From a virus, in the IMG/VR virus record IMGVR_UViG_3300027736_000191, positions 1 to 28,366 of that record: 28,366 nucleotides of DNA; one strand, written 5' to 3'. The notes under the pieces are model-generated. The model saw only the letters and a program-made list of their open reading frames with translations, was not told where the DNA came from and made no database searches. Positions within the stretch are counted from its first letter, which is position 1; the number at the start of each line of letters is the position of its first letter. Shown one piece after another: positions 13,000 through 21,008 of the stretch. The position numbers and the translations under genes are program-made.

Positions 13000-14193
13000 A
13001 TGGAAAATTTAACACCAGAACAAGTAGTTGAAAAAATCAACACAAAGTTCAATGAAACGTTGGCTACAATGCCGACAAAAGCAGACCTAGACGGTTTGAA
13101 AAATGACGTTGACGCCTTAAAAGGATTAGAAGCTAAAAGTCAAGAAATCGAAAAAGCAATAGCAAGATTCGAGGGCAAAATGGAGGCAATTTCTGAAAAA
13201 GGATTTAAGACAGAGCGCGCACCACGTTCACTTGGTGAGGCAATCTCTCAAGCTTATGTTGCTAATATCGATAAGATTAAGGAGACAGCTGAAAAAGGCG
13301 GAATGATGACATTAGAAACGAAAACTCTTTATGACACAACAATTGATGGTGATTACTCAGGTAACATCGCATTGTCTACACTAGAAGCTGGAGTTTCTAC
13401 AATTGCTCGTCCAATTATCAAGATTAGAGACATTGTGAACATGGGTACAACAGCGTCTAAATTCGTAACTTATATATCTCAAAGCGTTCAAACAGCGTCA
13501 AGTTGGATTGATGAAGCTGGAGTTAAGATTTCAGGTCAACCGTCTTATGAAGAAATTTCTGAAGAGGTTAAGAAAATCGCTGGAACTGTTAAGATTTCTA
13601 AGGAAATGTTATCTGACCTTGCATTTGTTCAATCGGAAATCAATAGAGATTTAATGGCTTCTGTTGACCAAGCAATCGAAGACGCTTTATTGAATGGAGC
13701 AGTTGGTGGTATCAATGGAATTTTAACTAACTCAGTTACTTTCTCAGCTGGTACATTTGCTGGTACTGTTGTAACTCCAAACATATCGGATGTTATTAGA
13801 GTAGCAATTGCACAGATTCAAAATGCTAATTTCGAGCCTACGCACGTTGTGTTAAATCCTGAGGATGTTGCAGCAATGCAATTGACTAAGTCGTCAACTG
13901 GCGAGTACACTTACCCTATGTTCTTAATGGATGTAAATAAAGTGGCTAACTTATCAGTCGTTTCAACTACTAATATGACAGCTGGAACGTTCCTTGTTGG
14001 AGATTTCACAAAGTCAAATGTTAGAATGAGAGAGGCTATGAATGTTCAGGTTGGTTATGTAAATGACGATTTCCAACGTAACATGGTTACAATCCTTGCT
14101 GAGGCACGTTTAGTTCAATATGTTAAAGCAAACGATTATCCAGCATTTGTTGATGGAGTTGTGGCAACAGCTATTGCAGCGTTGGCGGTATAA
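13000..14193 (+). CDS. Major capsid protein (HK97 fold)
   Basis: 397 residues. The N-terminal 75 residues are coiled-coil-like (PTKADLDGLKNDVDALKG, then EIEKAIARFEGKMEAISE), the delta scaffold expected to be removed by the protease. The mature part includes LGEAISQAYV, SWIDEAGVKISGQPSYEEI, LNGAVGGINGILTN, PTHVVLNPEDVAAMQL and NDFPAF-like NDYPAFVDGV near the end, all typical of HK97-type capsids. Codons are more C/G-ending and regular than in neighbours, as expected for a highly expressed gene. A 30-base A-rich leader precedes it, and a strong terminator follows at 14204-14230. Confidence 0.92.
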   Translation: MENLTPEQVVEKINTKFNETLATMPTKADLDGLKNDVDALKGLEAKSQEIEKAIARFEGKMEAISEKGFKTERAPRSLGEAISQAYVANIDKIKETAEKGGMMTLETKTLYDTTIDGDYSGNIALSTLEAGVSTIARPIIKIRDIVNMGTTASKFVTYISQSVQTASSWIDEAGVKISGQPSYEEISEEVKKIAGTVKISKEMLSDLAFVQSEINRDLMASVDQAIEDALLNGAVGGINGILTNSVTFSAGTFAGTVVTPNISDVIRVAIAQIQNANFEPTHVVLNPEDVAAMQLTKSSTGEYTYPMFLMDVNKVANLSVVSTTNMTAGTFLVGDFTKSNVRMREAMNVQVGYVNDDFQRNMVTILAEARLVQYVKANDYPAFVDGVVATAIAALAV

Positions 14194-14203
14194 TAAAAAT
14201 AAC

Positions 14204-14230
14204 GGGGGTTGAGTTTTTAACCCCCCTTTT
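14204..14230 (+). terminator. Intrinsic terminator after the capsid gene
   Basis: GGGGGTT (14204-14210) pairs with AACCCCC (14219-14225) around loop GAGTTTTT, followed by C and TTTT (14227-14230). The last T of the tract is also the first base of the next promoter box. Confidence 0.8.
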
Positions 14231-14237
14231 AAATTTG
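14230..14237 (+). promoter_or_regulatory. -7 box TAAATTTG, predicted leaderless start at 14242
   Basis: TAAATTTG at 14230-14237 fits TAnnTTTG, and the ATG of the next gene is only four bases further (CACA), where transcription is expected to start. The box is directly joined to the terminator U-tract. Confidence 0.5.
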
Positions 14238-14241
14238 CACA

Positions 14242-14544
14242 ATGGAAAAAAGAACTCGTAAAAAAAAGGATATTGACGTTACGTTGAACGTTAATAATGC
14301 TGAAGTAAAAGTTAAAAGAGATGTTAAAGGAACAGAAATCGACCTTGACACTCGGATAATTGACGTTCACATTGACAAAACGGTTGACGAAGTAAAGGTC
14401 CAAGTTGAAATTGATGACAAAGTAATTTATGAATTTGTTGGAAATGGAGAATCAAAGCATTTACCGAAGGGAACAATTTGGAAAATAACGGGTGAAATGT
14501 TAAAGCATTTTATCAAAAAAGGGTTTGGAAAATTAAAAAAGTAA
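14242..14544 (+). CDS. Hypothetical head-region protein (100 aa)
   Basis: Starts MEKRTRKKKDIDVTLNVNNA and is rich in alternating Lys/Asp/Glu and Val, consistent with a beta-sheet protein: VKVKRDVKGTEIDLD, VHIDKTVDEVKVQVEIDDKV. The C-terminal 25 residues (MLKHFIKKGFGKLKK) are basic and helical. Placed between the capsid and connector genes it could be a capsid accessory or decoration protein, but no family is recognised. It has its own promoter, which would allow expression independent of the capsid gene. Confidence 0.6.
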   Translation: MEKRTRKKKDIDVTLNVNNAEVKVKRDVKGTEIDLDTRIIDVHIDKTVDEVKVQVEIDDKVIYEFVGNGESKHLPKGTIWKITGEMLKHFIKKGFGKLKK

Positions 14545-14548
14545 TACG

Positions 14549-15307
14549 ATGTTTTTAACAGTTCAAGATTTTACGGGAAAATATCAATTAAGTACGGGAA
14601 TGTATGATGTGGCTAAGCTACAAGATTACATTGATAAGTACGAAAAACGTTATTTAATTGAGTTATTTGGAGCGAAATTATATGATGAGTTTATAAGTGA
14701 TTTGACACCATTATATGTGCCTAAATCACCAAACTTTCAAAAGATTTTCAATCCATTTTACGAAAATATAACGTTTAGACAATTGATAATTTCCGAGGGA
14801 ATCATAGAAATGTTAAAGGGATTTGTTTATTTCGAGTATTCAAAAGACCTAATCAACCAAATGACTCCGTACGGAAATGTTCGTCCGATTAGTGAAAATT
14901 CGGAGCCTGTAAGCACTTTATACACAATGATTTATGCACGTTATAATGAGGCCGTAAAAACGTATAGAGCAATTCAATTGTATATTATAACGAATTTCAA
15001 TGCGCCAACGGGACAAGTGATTTCGATTTCTTTAGTTAGTGGAGGTACAAATTACACCTCACAGATTAACAACGGAACGCAAACGTTGATTTATGGGGAT
15101 GGAAATTTGACCTTAAATATTGTTGCGAACGCTTTTTTTGTTGTAACGTCAGGAACTGTTAATATTGCTGGAATCAATTACGCTGCTGGAATACTTACAA
15201 CGGTTGTCGGGGGAGATTACAACGCTCAATTTGAGATTACATACGTTGGTAAAGGGGATTTCACTTTGTTTAACGGTCAAACCAAACAAACTTGTTATTG
15301 GGTATGA
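14549..15307 (+). CDS. Probable head-tail connector protein (DUF6712-like)
   Basis: 252 residues. The N-terminal 150 are helical: MFLTVQDFTGKYQLSTGMYD, LQDYIDKYEKRYLIELFGAK, LIISEGIIEMLKGFVYFEY, MIYARYNEAVKTYRAIQLYI. This resembles adaptor-type connectors at this position in Bacteroidota phages. Residues 155-250 are Gly/Thr/Asn-rich beta (VISISLVSGGTNYTSQINNG), like a small Ig-type extension. Position right after the head genes supports binding at the portal. The DUF6712 label is from remembered pattern, not a search. The next gene overlaps by 4 bases. Confidence 0.6.
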   Translation: MFLTVQDFTGKYQLSTGMYDVAKLQDYIDKYEKRYLIELFGAKLYDEFISDLTPLYVPKSPNFQKIFNPFYENITFRQLIISEGIIEMLKGFVYFEYSKDLINQMTPYGNVRPISENSEPVSTLYTMIYARYNEAVKTYRAIQLYIITNFNAPTGQVISISLVSGGTNYTSQINNGTQTLIYGDGNLTLNIVANAFFVVTSGTVNIAGINYAAGILTTVVGGDYNAQFEITYVGKGDFTLFNGQTKQTCYWV

Positions 15308-15984
15308 TAAACGAGCTGTCAAATATTGTTCAAAACATTGTCTACGATATAGACAACATGATTCAGGGAGTTTATGACATAAACGATGAAAAGACGTATG
15401 CTTGTCAAACGAAATGGACCAGAGTAGGCAAAACGGTTGTCGCAAATGGCGAGGAATTCACAGTAACGGGACTTGAAGAGGATGAGTGGTTGACAGGAAC
15501 GAGTACAAATCCGTTGGTATTATTAGACGGAGTCATTACTTTGCCTTTACCGTTCTTTATTCATGGAACAAAGAAAGCAACCAATCGAGAGTGGACTATT
15601 TTAAGCAACAATGTGAGTTCAAAAACACCAATTATATGGCTTTTAGGATCGTTGAATTACAAACAGTTTGGGCGTGAAAGCACTATTGACATTGAAAGTT
15701 CGTTGAGAATATTCTTTTTAGACGAAACGGATGTTACAAATTACTACACAGCGGACCATGTAACTCAAGTCGTTTATCCAATGGAGCAACTCGCAATGGA
15801 GTTTATCAATACAATAAATCAAAACAGAAATTTTAAAACTATTGAAGATTGGGAGATTATCGAATTTACGAGGTTCGGAGTTGAGCAAGAAAACGGAATG
15901 TTTCAGAACATTTTGGATGCAAATTTATCAGGGGTGGAGTTAAGAATAACGCTCACAAAATATAAAGAAAATTGTAAATGTTAA
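15304..15984 (+). CDS. Probable neck/tail completion protein (226 aa)
   Basis: I start at ATG 15304 (MINELSNIVQNIVYDIDNMI) in an ATGA overlap. An upstream in-frame TTG at 15292 is less likely. The sequence has an N-terminal helix, then beta-rich segments (VGKTVVANGEEFTVTGLEED; ITLPLPFFIHGTKKATNREW) and a C-terminal strand LSGVELRITLTKY ending in CKC. Lying between the connector and the tail tube gene, it is probably a neck or tail terminator protein. I do not recognise a named family. Confidence 0.55.
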   Translation: MINELSNIVQNIVYDIDNMIQGVYDINDEKTYACQTKWTRVGKTVVANGEEFTVTGLEEDEWLTGTSTNPLVLLDGVITLPLPFFIHGTKKATNREWTILSNNVSSKTPIIWLLGSLNYKQFGRESTIDIESSLRIFFLDETDVTNYYTADHVTQVVYPMEQLAMEFINTINQNRNFKTIEDWEIIEFTRFGVEQENGMFQNILDANLSGVELRITLTKYKENCKC

Positions 15985-16000
15985 TTAAAACAGAGAAAAA

Positions 16001-16903
16001 ATGAGTATAGGATGTAATTGCGCGAGTGGATTAAGTAATACGGGAAGACCGAATTGCGTATCACTACAAAGCGTAACAAGTAAATTAATAATGGTTCCGT
16101 TGTTCGCAGCGGATGGAACGGCAAACTACATTGATTTGTCAGCTCCACTACCTACATGGTCAAGTTTAATCAATGAGGCAGACGCAACTAAGCGTTGGTT
16201 TCCATTGCCACAGTTTGAGAATGTAGAGTTACCGAAAGCTGACAGCCAATTCGAAGAGGCTAACTCAGGTCGTATGGTGTTCCTTAGACAAGGGAAACGT
16301 TCTTTTGCTGGAGAGCTTTGGGCGGAAGATTCAACTCCTACATTGTTAGGCAAATTACAAAACAACAGATGTGTTGATTTTGGAGTTTATATAGTTGATG
16401 TAAACGGTAATTTAGTTGGATCAAAGCATGACGGAGGTTTATATCCGATTTCAGTAGACAATCCAAGTTTTAACCCGACATTTACTTTTGCGACAGATTC
16501 GACAACGCAGAAAATAATGTTAGGATTTGACTTTGACAGATTATTTGATGAGTCTACAATGTACATGATAACACCAACAGAGGCTGGAGTTAATTTCAAT
16601 GACCTTAATGGGTTGGTTGACGTAAACCTAATCAATGAAGTTATTGTATCAACAACTATCACTTTTGACGCAGTATTGGACTACGGAACAGCATTGAATC
16701 CAATTAAGTTCTCAGGAGCTGTTTCTGCTGATTTCTTATTGTACAACAATGACACAATTGCCTCAGTAACTGTTTCGGCTGTTGAGAATTTACCTTTAGC
16801 GGGTAATTATACGTTGACTTACATTGCTCAAACGGGTGATTCTTTGACGTTGTCAATTGCTAAGGCTGGATTTGATGGTGAGTTAAGTTATACTGGAGCG
16901 TAA
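16001..16903 (+). CDS. Probable major tail (tube) protein with C-terminal Ig-like domain
   Basis: 300 residues. The N-terminus MSIGCNCASGLSNTGRPNC carries three Cys (5, 7, 19). The middle (about 25-210) is beta-rich, with KRSFAGELWAEDSTPTLLGK and VYIVDVNGNLVGSK. Residues about 215-300 (VIVSTTITFDAVLDYGTALN, VSAVENLPLAGNYTLTYIAQ) look like an Ig-like domain of the kind appended to tail tube proteins. Its place two genes before the tape measure, its size and a preceding A-rich leader (ACAGAGAAAAA) fit a tail tube protein. No direct motif proves it. Confidence 0.6.
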   Translation: MSIGCNCASGLSNTGRPNCVSLQSVTSKLIMVPLFAADGTANYIDLSAPLPTWSSLINEADATKRWFPLPQFENVELPKADSQFEEANSGRMVFLRQGKRSFAGELWAEDSTPTLLGKLQNNRCVDFGVYIVDVNGNLVGSKHDGGLYPISVDNPSFNPTFTFATDSTTQKIMLGFDFDRLFDESTMYMITPTEAGVNFNDLNGLVDVNLINEVIVSTTITFDAVLDYGTALNPIKFSGAVSADFLLYNNDTIASVTVSAVENLPLAGNYTLTYIAQTGDSLTLSIAKAGFDGELSYTGA

Positions 16904-17064
16904 TGTTTGTTCAAGTTGGAAATATACAATTTGCGGTCATTCATTTGACTGACAAATCGTTGAAAGACGCACAGTTATTGTTTAAGCACGTTAACCCAAT
17001 GGTGGTAAAGAAAGCGTTTGACTTAGCAAATAAAGGTCTTAAGAAGCGTTCCAAAGCGGAATAA
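16903..17064 (+). CDS. Small hypothetical tail-region protein (53 aa)
   Basis: Starts MFVQVGNIQFAVIHLTDKSL in a TAATG overlap with the tail tube gene and ends TAA at 17062-17064. The rest, KDAQLLFKHVNPMVVKKAFD then ANKGLKKRSKAE, is helical and basic at the end. It is followed by a terminator, so it closes this transcript. Tight overlap and coding-like composition support it. Function unknown. Confidence 0.6.
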   Translation: MFVQVGNIQFAVIHLTDKSLKDAQLLFKHVNPMVVKKAFDLANKGLKKRSKAE

Positions 17065-17082
17065 CATTAACGCAAAAATCTG

Positions 17083-17113
17083 AAAGGGAGTGATTAATTT
17101 CATTCCCTTTTTT
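17083..17113 (+). terminator. Intrinsic terminator in the tail region
   Basis: AAAGGGAGTG (17083-17092) pairs with CATTCCCTTT (17101-17110), one G-U pair, 8-base loop, followed by TTT to 17113. It separates the tail tube operon from the 17131 gene. Confidence 0.8.
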
Positions 17114-17117
17114 GTTG

Positions 17118-17125
17118 TAACTTTG
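17118..17125 (+). promoter_or_regulatory. -7 box TAACTTTG, predicted leaderless start at 17131
   Basis: TAACTTTG fits TAnnTTTG. The ATG is five bases beyond (TAATC), so the transcript should begin at or near the start codon. It lies five bases after the terminator U-tract. Confidence 0.5.
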
Positions 17126-17130
17126 TAATC

Positions 17131-17589
17131 ATGGGACTAATGGACACCGTTTTAGGGGATTTAATGGAGCGAACTATACATATTTCACAAAAAGAGATAT
17201 GGTTTTATGTCTTTTATGACACTAAATTCAAGACCGAAGTTTTAGATTTTATTCGTATTGACCAGCTTTTTGAACAAGGAGTAAATGAAGATGACAAAAT
17301 TATAGGTACTTATTCAATAGTTACAGAAACACAATACAATCCTAGTAAAGTAGCTGGAACACATTACACATTATTTGACACTGGAGATTTTTATCGTAGT
17401 TTTATGCTCGAGGTATTACCTGACGGTATAATTATAAACGCGGATGGATTAAAAGACGATGGAACGGACTTATTGGAAAAATTTACGAACAAGATTTTGG
17501 GACTTACTGACGAAAGCAAAATCAAACTTATTAAGAAAGTCAAGGACAAATATTACGAAACAACGTTGCGATTATTACGAGGGGATTGA
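17131..17589 (+). CDS. Tail assembly or tail completion protein (152 aa)
   Basis: Starts MGLMDTVLGDLMERTIHISQ. It contains HYTLFDTGDFYRSFMLEVL (about 85-103), a D-T-G-x(3)-R-S-F pattern recalling tail-completion proteins (the TGxLxxSI type), and a helical C-terminus LTDESKIKLIKKVKDKYYET. Its position and size, before the tape measure, also fit the G half of a G/GT tail assembly chaperone pair. The stop TGA at 17587-17589 is preceded by CGA GGG GAT. The next frame is open here and has no nearby start codon, so a frameshifted extension is possible. Own promoter upstream. Confidence 0.6.
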   Translation: MGLMDTVLGDLMERTIHISQKEIWFYVFYDTKFKTEVLDFIRIDQLFEQGVNEDDKIIGTYSIVTETQYNPSKVAGTHYTLFDTGDFYRSFMLEVLPDGIIINADGLKDDGTDLLEKFTNKILGLTDESKIKLIKKVKDKYYETTLRLLRGD

Positions 17590-18007
17590 GGAGTTACCGT
17601 TGTTTAATTGGATAAAATGTACGTCAAATGATTTAACGTACGTTAGAAAGGATAAAAAAGGCACAGAAAAAGAAGATATAAAAGCATGGGAGCGGATTTA
17701 TGACAGTTATATATCGGAATATGGACTAAACGAAGTCTACAAAAAGTTATTAAATGCAATGAAGAAAAAAGCGTTATTGGAAGTTGATTATATTTTGACT
17801 AGAGAACGTTTTAAACTTACAGAAATTGAAATGCAGATAGCAAATTTAGACGCTATGATGATGAATGGGGGTAACGGAATGACTATTGAACAGTCTTTAA
17901 TCCATTTAAGCAAGTGGATGGGTAGCTGGATAAATGCAAAGGATATAAGTACAAAGGAATATTTTAATTTAATGAGTGAATATGGCAAAGAAAATAAGCG
18001 CAAGTGA
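17459..18007 (+). CDS. Tail chaperone-like protein or frameshift extension; start uncertain
   Basis: The convincing part begins near 17567 (DYYEGIEELPLFNWIKC) and continues LTYVRKDKKGTEKEDIKAWE to MSEYGKENKRK. It is a helical protein of about 140-145 residues just before the tape measure. The given start is the first ATG of the open frame, 131 bases inside the upstream gene, and the residues it adds (MERTYWKNLRTRFWDLLTKA) look like shadow sequence. Between 17462 and 17585 there is no ATG, GTG or TTG in this frame. It may be reached by +1 slippage at GGGG (17581-17584), by a non-AUG start or from the far upstream ATG. Confidence 0.6.
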   Translation: MERTYWKNLRTRFWDLLTKAKSNLLRKSRTNITKQRCDYYEGIEELPLFNWIKCTSNDLTYVRKDKKGTEKEDIKAWERIYDSYISEYGLNEVYKKLLNAMKKKALLEVDYILTRERFKLTEIEMQIANLDAMMMNGGNGMTIEQSLIHLSKWMGSWINAKDISTKEYFNLMSEYGKENKRK

Positions 18008-21000
18008 TATATTTAGCGAAGAGGATATATTCTTAGGGATAAGAAATTCAGCCGAAAAAACAATATTAACGTTTCAGGAAATTGACGCAGAAGTTAAGAA
18101 ATTGGGCGCAAATCTAAAAAAGGATTTGGCGGGTGCTGACTTTGGAAATACAAAGGGAATAAATGCGTTCGTTTCAGCAACTCAAAAGGCAAATGACGCT
18201 AAAAATAAGTCTATTCAAATTGACAAAGTATTGGTACAGGCAACCAAAGATGTTGCAGCTGCGGATAAAGCGTTAATTGATATTGAAATAAAGAAACAAA
18301 AACTCGTTCAGGAAGAAATTAGAACGGCACAACAAAAGGCAAAAATAGAACAAGCCAACGCAAACGCTGCAAAAAAAACAGCCGAAGCGTCAAAAGTTCA
18401 AATGGATACTTATAAACAACTTGCTGCGTCAACTAGAGATTTAAAAAATCAAAGTAAAGAATTAGGAGCGCAATTATTAGCGTCTGAGAAAGCTGGTAAA
18501 AGTGGAACGGCTGCATACGCACAATTGGAGCAACAATTTAAAGAAGTAACTATTGCGGCACAAGCTGGAGATGCTGAGTTAAAGCAAATCGACAAAACAG
18601 TAGGGGACAATTTCCGAAATGTAGGAAATTATGAAGGTGCAACAAAAGGATTGAAACAACAATTGCGTGAAATGACTGTTGCTCTTCAAAACATGGAGTC
18701 AACCGATCCGAGATTCAAGCAAATGACAATTGACGCGGGGGAGCTTAAGGACAAAATAATGGATACAAATGCCGTTATTAAGTCAACCGCTGGTTCCGCT
18801 GTTGAGAATTTAGGAACAGGAATTGCAAAAGCTGGAAAAGTTGGAATAGACGCATTCGCTGGAATGACTGGAGCAATGGGATTGTTTGGAATTGAATCGG
18901 AGGGAGCAATGCAAGCCATGTTAAAACTCCAGCAATTGGCCGCAATGAGTGAAGCCCTTACAAGTTTGGGTGCATTAGGGGATACAGTAACGGAGGTTAA
19001 AGCGTCATTTATTGCAGCTGCGTCAAAATTAGGATTGTTTACGAGTGCAAAAGTAGCGGACACTGCTATTACAACAACTCAAACGGTAGTAACTGAGGGA
19101 GCAACTGTTGCTACAAATGGACTAGGTAAGGCAATGAAAGCGTTGCCTATTATCGCAATTATCGCGGGTATTGCAGCTCTTGTCGCTATTGTTTACGATT
19201 ATGCAAGCGCACAAGCGGAAGCTAGACGTCAGGCTGATATGTTAAAGGCTGCTAACGAACAAGCTGACGCAAATATTTCCAAACTTACACAAGGAGTAAA
19301 AGACAGATATGATGAGCAACTGAGATTGCTTGACCTTGAATTAAGAAAAAGAAAAGCAAATGGAGAAAGTGAAAAAAAATTAGCATTAGAAAAGGCTGCT
19401 AGAGAATTAAAAATATCTGAGGACGCTAAAAAATATTTTGTAACATCCTCAGAAAATAGAAAAAAGGAATATTCGCAAAAAGTACAAGATTTTGAAACAT
19501 TGACAAAATTGGATGCGAGAATGAATAAAGCGGGTGCACTTCAAACAACAAAGTTAGAAGAAGAAGCAATGAAAAGGGCGGGAATACAAAACGTTTTAGT
19601 TTTTAGGCAAAAAAGCACAAATGTTTTAAATAAAATGGCAAAAGATGCAACTAGATTGACTTCAGAAATTATAAATCTAAGTGAAAGCCAAAAAGAATTT
19701 AATAAAATAATTGATGAAAATGAAATTAAAAAATTAGAAGCTGATACAAAAGATTATACGGTTGTTGTAGAAAAACATACCGCTTCAATTACTGATTTAA
19801 AAGATACTGAAAAATTAGAAAAAGATGCATTAGATGCAGAAAATGAGGCTCGTCAAAAAGCAATAGATTTGCTTAGGGAACACAATGCTTTAATTGATGA
19901 GATACAAGCTTACAATGCGTCTAAAGTAATTGATTATAACGTTGAAAATCAAATCAAGAATATTCAAGAAACGGGGCAATATTCAATGGATGTTATACAA
20001 ATGTTGATTGATTCGGAATACGAACTACAAAAAGCAATTTTAGAGCGTCAAAGAATTGAATCCATAGACAAAGCAGAAACCCCACAGCAAGTTATTGATG
20101 CTGAAACTAAATATCAATTTGAACTCGGTAAATTAAAAACACAAACAGCAGAAAAAACAACTGAAATAAACAAAAAACTTGAAACGGAACAAGAAACATT
20201 TGATAAAAATAGAGCTGACGCTGACAAAGTTGTTACAGACAAAGAAAAAGAGGAACTACAAAAACGTTTAAAAACACAAGAGGATTTTATCAAAATGACA
20301 ACAGATTTCTTTATTAAAAACTCGGAAAAGAAAATTGCTCAAATGGATAAAGAGATAGCAAAGGCTGAAAGTCAATATACACTATTGCAAACATTAGCAG
20401 CCAACGGAAATATAAATGCTCAAGAATCCTTAGCAGAACAGCAACGAATAATTAACGAGGCAAATGCCAGAAAAGAAAAAGAATTGAAACGTCAACAACG
20501 AATCAAATTAGCTGAAAGCGTTTATTCAACTTACAATTCAAAGGTTGCTGGAGGTAGTGAACACCCATTAATGGATACGATTAAGGACACAATGCTTTTA
20601 CAACAGTTTATAGCGAGTTTACCAACGTTTTTTGATGGAACAGAAAACACAGGTAAAAACGGTAACGGAATAGACGGTAAAGGCGGATTTCATGCTGTAT
20701 TACACCCGAATGAAAGGGTTATACCTAAGAGTTTAAACGAACAAATCGGAGGGTTATCAAATGAAGCATTGGCAAAAATGGCTAGTGAATATCAAAATGG
20801 TAAAATAATACGCTCAAATAGTCAGGTTGGGAGTGCATTCGACACAGCAATATTGGTTGGTAAATTGGATGAGTTGACAAGCGCAATAAAACAAAAGCCT
20901 GAAACGAATATTGGAATAGGTGAAATTACTCAATCTGTTATGGAAATCGTTAAAAGCACAAAGCAAGGAAATACCACTACTTACAACCGTTATAAAGTTA

Positions 21001-21008
21001 GAAGATGA
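17982..21008 (+). CDS. Tape measure protein (1008 aa)
   Basis: I start at ATG 17982 (MAKKISASDIFSEEDIFLGI). GTG 17976 is the in-frame alternative. Long coiled-coil regions rich in Ala/Lys/Gln occupy about 15-230 and 600-860 (IKKQKLVQEEIRTAQQKAKI). A hydrophobic segment at about 388-405 (LPIIAIIAGIAALVAIVYDY) is typical of tape measures that insert in the host membrane. The C-terminus has FFDGTENTGKNGNGIDGKGG followed by FHAVLHPNERVIPKSLNEQI, a common tape measure ending. The protein sets tail length; about 1000 residues implies a tail of roughly 150 nm by the usual 1.5 Angstrom per residue. The middle (19360-20000) is more AT-rich than the flanks. Confidence 0.9.
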   Translation: MAKKISASDIFSEEDIFLGIRNSAEKTILTFQEIDAEVKKLGANLKKDLAGADFGNTKGINAFVSATQKANDAKNKSIQIDKVLVQATKDVAAADKALIDIEIKKQKLVQEEIRTAQQKAKIEQANANAAKKTAEASKVQMDTYKQLAASTRDLKNQSKELGAQLLASEKAGKSGTAAYAQLEQQFKEVTIAAQAGDAELKQIDKTVGDNFRNVGNYEGATKGLKQQLREMTVALQNMESTDPRFKQMTIDAGELKDKIMDTNAVIKSTAGSAVENLGTGIAKAGKVGIDAFAGMTGAMGLFGIESEGAMQAMLKLQQLAAMSEALTSLGALGDTVTEVKASFIAAASKLGLFTSAKVADTAITTTQTVVTEGATVATNGLGKAMKALPIIAIIAGIAALVAIVYDYASAQAEARRQADMLKAANEQADANISKLTQGVKDRYDEQLRLLDLELRKRKANGESEKKLALEKAARELKISEDAKKYFVTSSENRKKEYSQKVQDFETLTKLDARMNKAGALQTTKLEEEAMKRAGIQNVLVFRQKSTNVLNKMAKDATRLTSEIINLSESQKEFNKIIDENEIKKLEADTKDYTVVVEKHTASITDLKDTEKLEKDALDAENEARQKAIDLLREHNALIDEIQAYNASKVIDYNVENQIKNIQETGQYSMDVIQMLIDSEYELQKAILERQRIESIDKAETPQQVIDAETKYQFELGKLKTQTAEKTTEINKKLETEQETFDKNRADADKVVTDKEKEELQKRLKTQEDFIKMTTDFFIKNSEKKIAQMDKEIAKAESQYTLLQTLAANGNINAQESLAEQQRIINEANARKEKELKRQQRIKLAESVYSTYNSKVAGGSEHPLMDTIKDTMLLQQFIASLPTFFDGTENTGKNGNGIDGKGGFHAVLHPNERVIPKSLNEQIGGLSNEALAKMASEYQNGKIIRSNSQVGSAFDTAILVGKLDELTSAIKQKPETNIGIGEITQSVMEIVKSTKQGNTTTYNRYKVRR

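Noticed and set aside
18686-19063. Minus-strand frame of 125 codons within the tape measure
   Set aside because: Longest antisense frame, but it mirrors the Ala-rich tape measure and has no promoter or start context.
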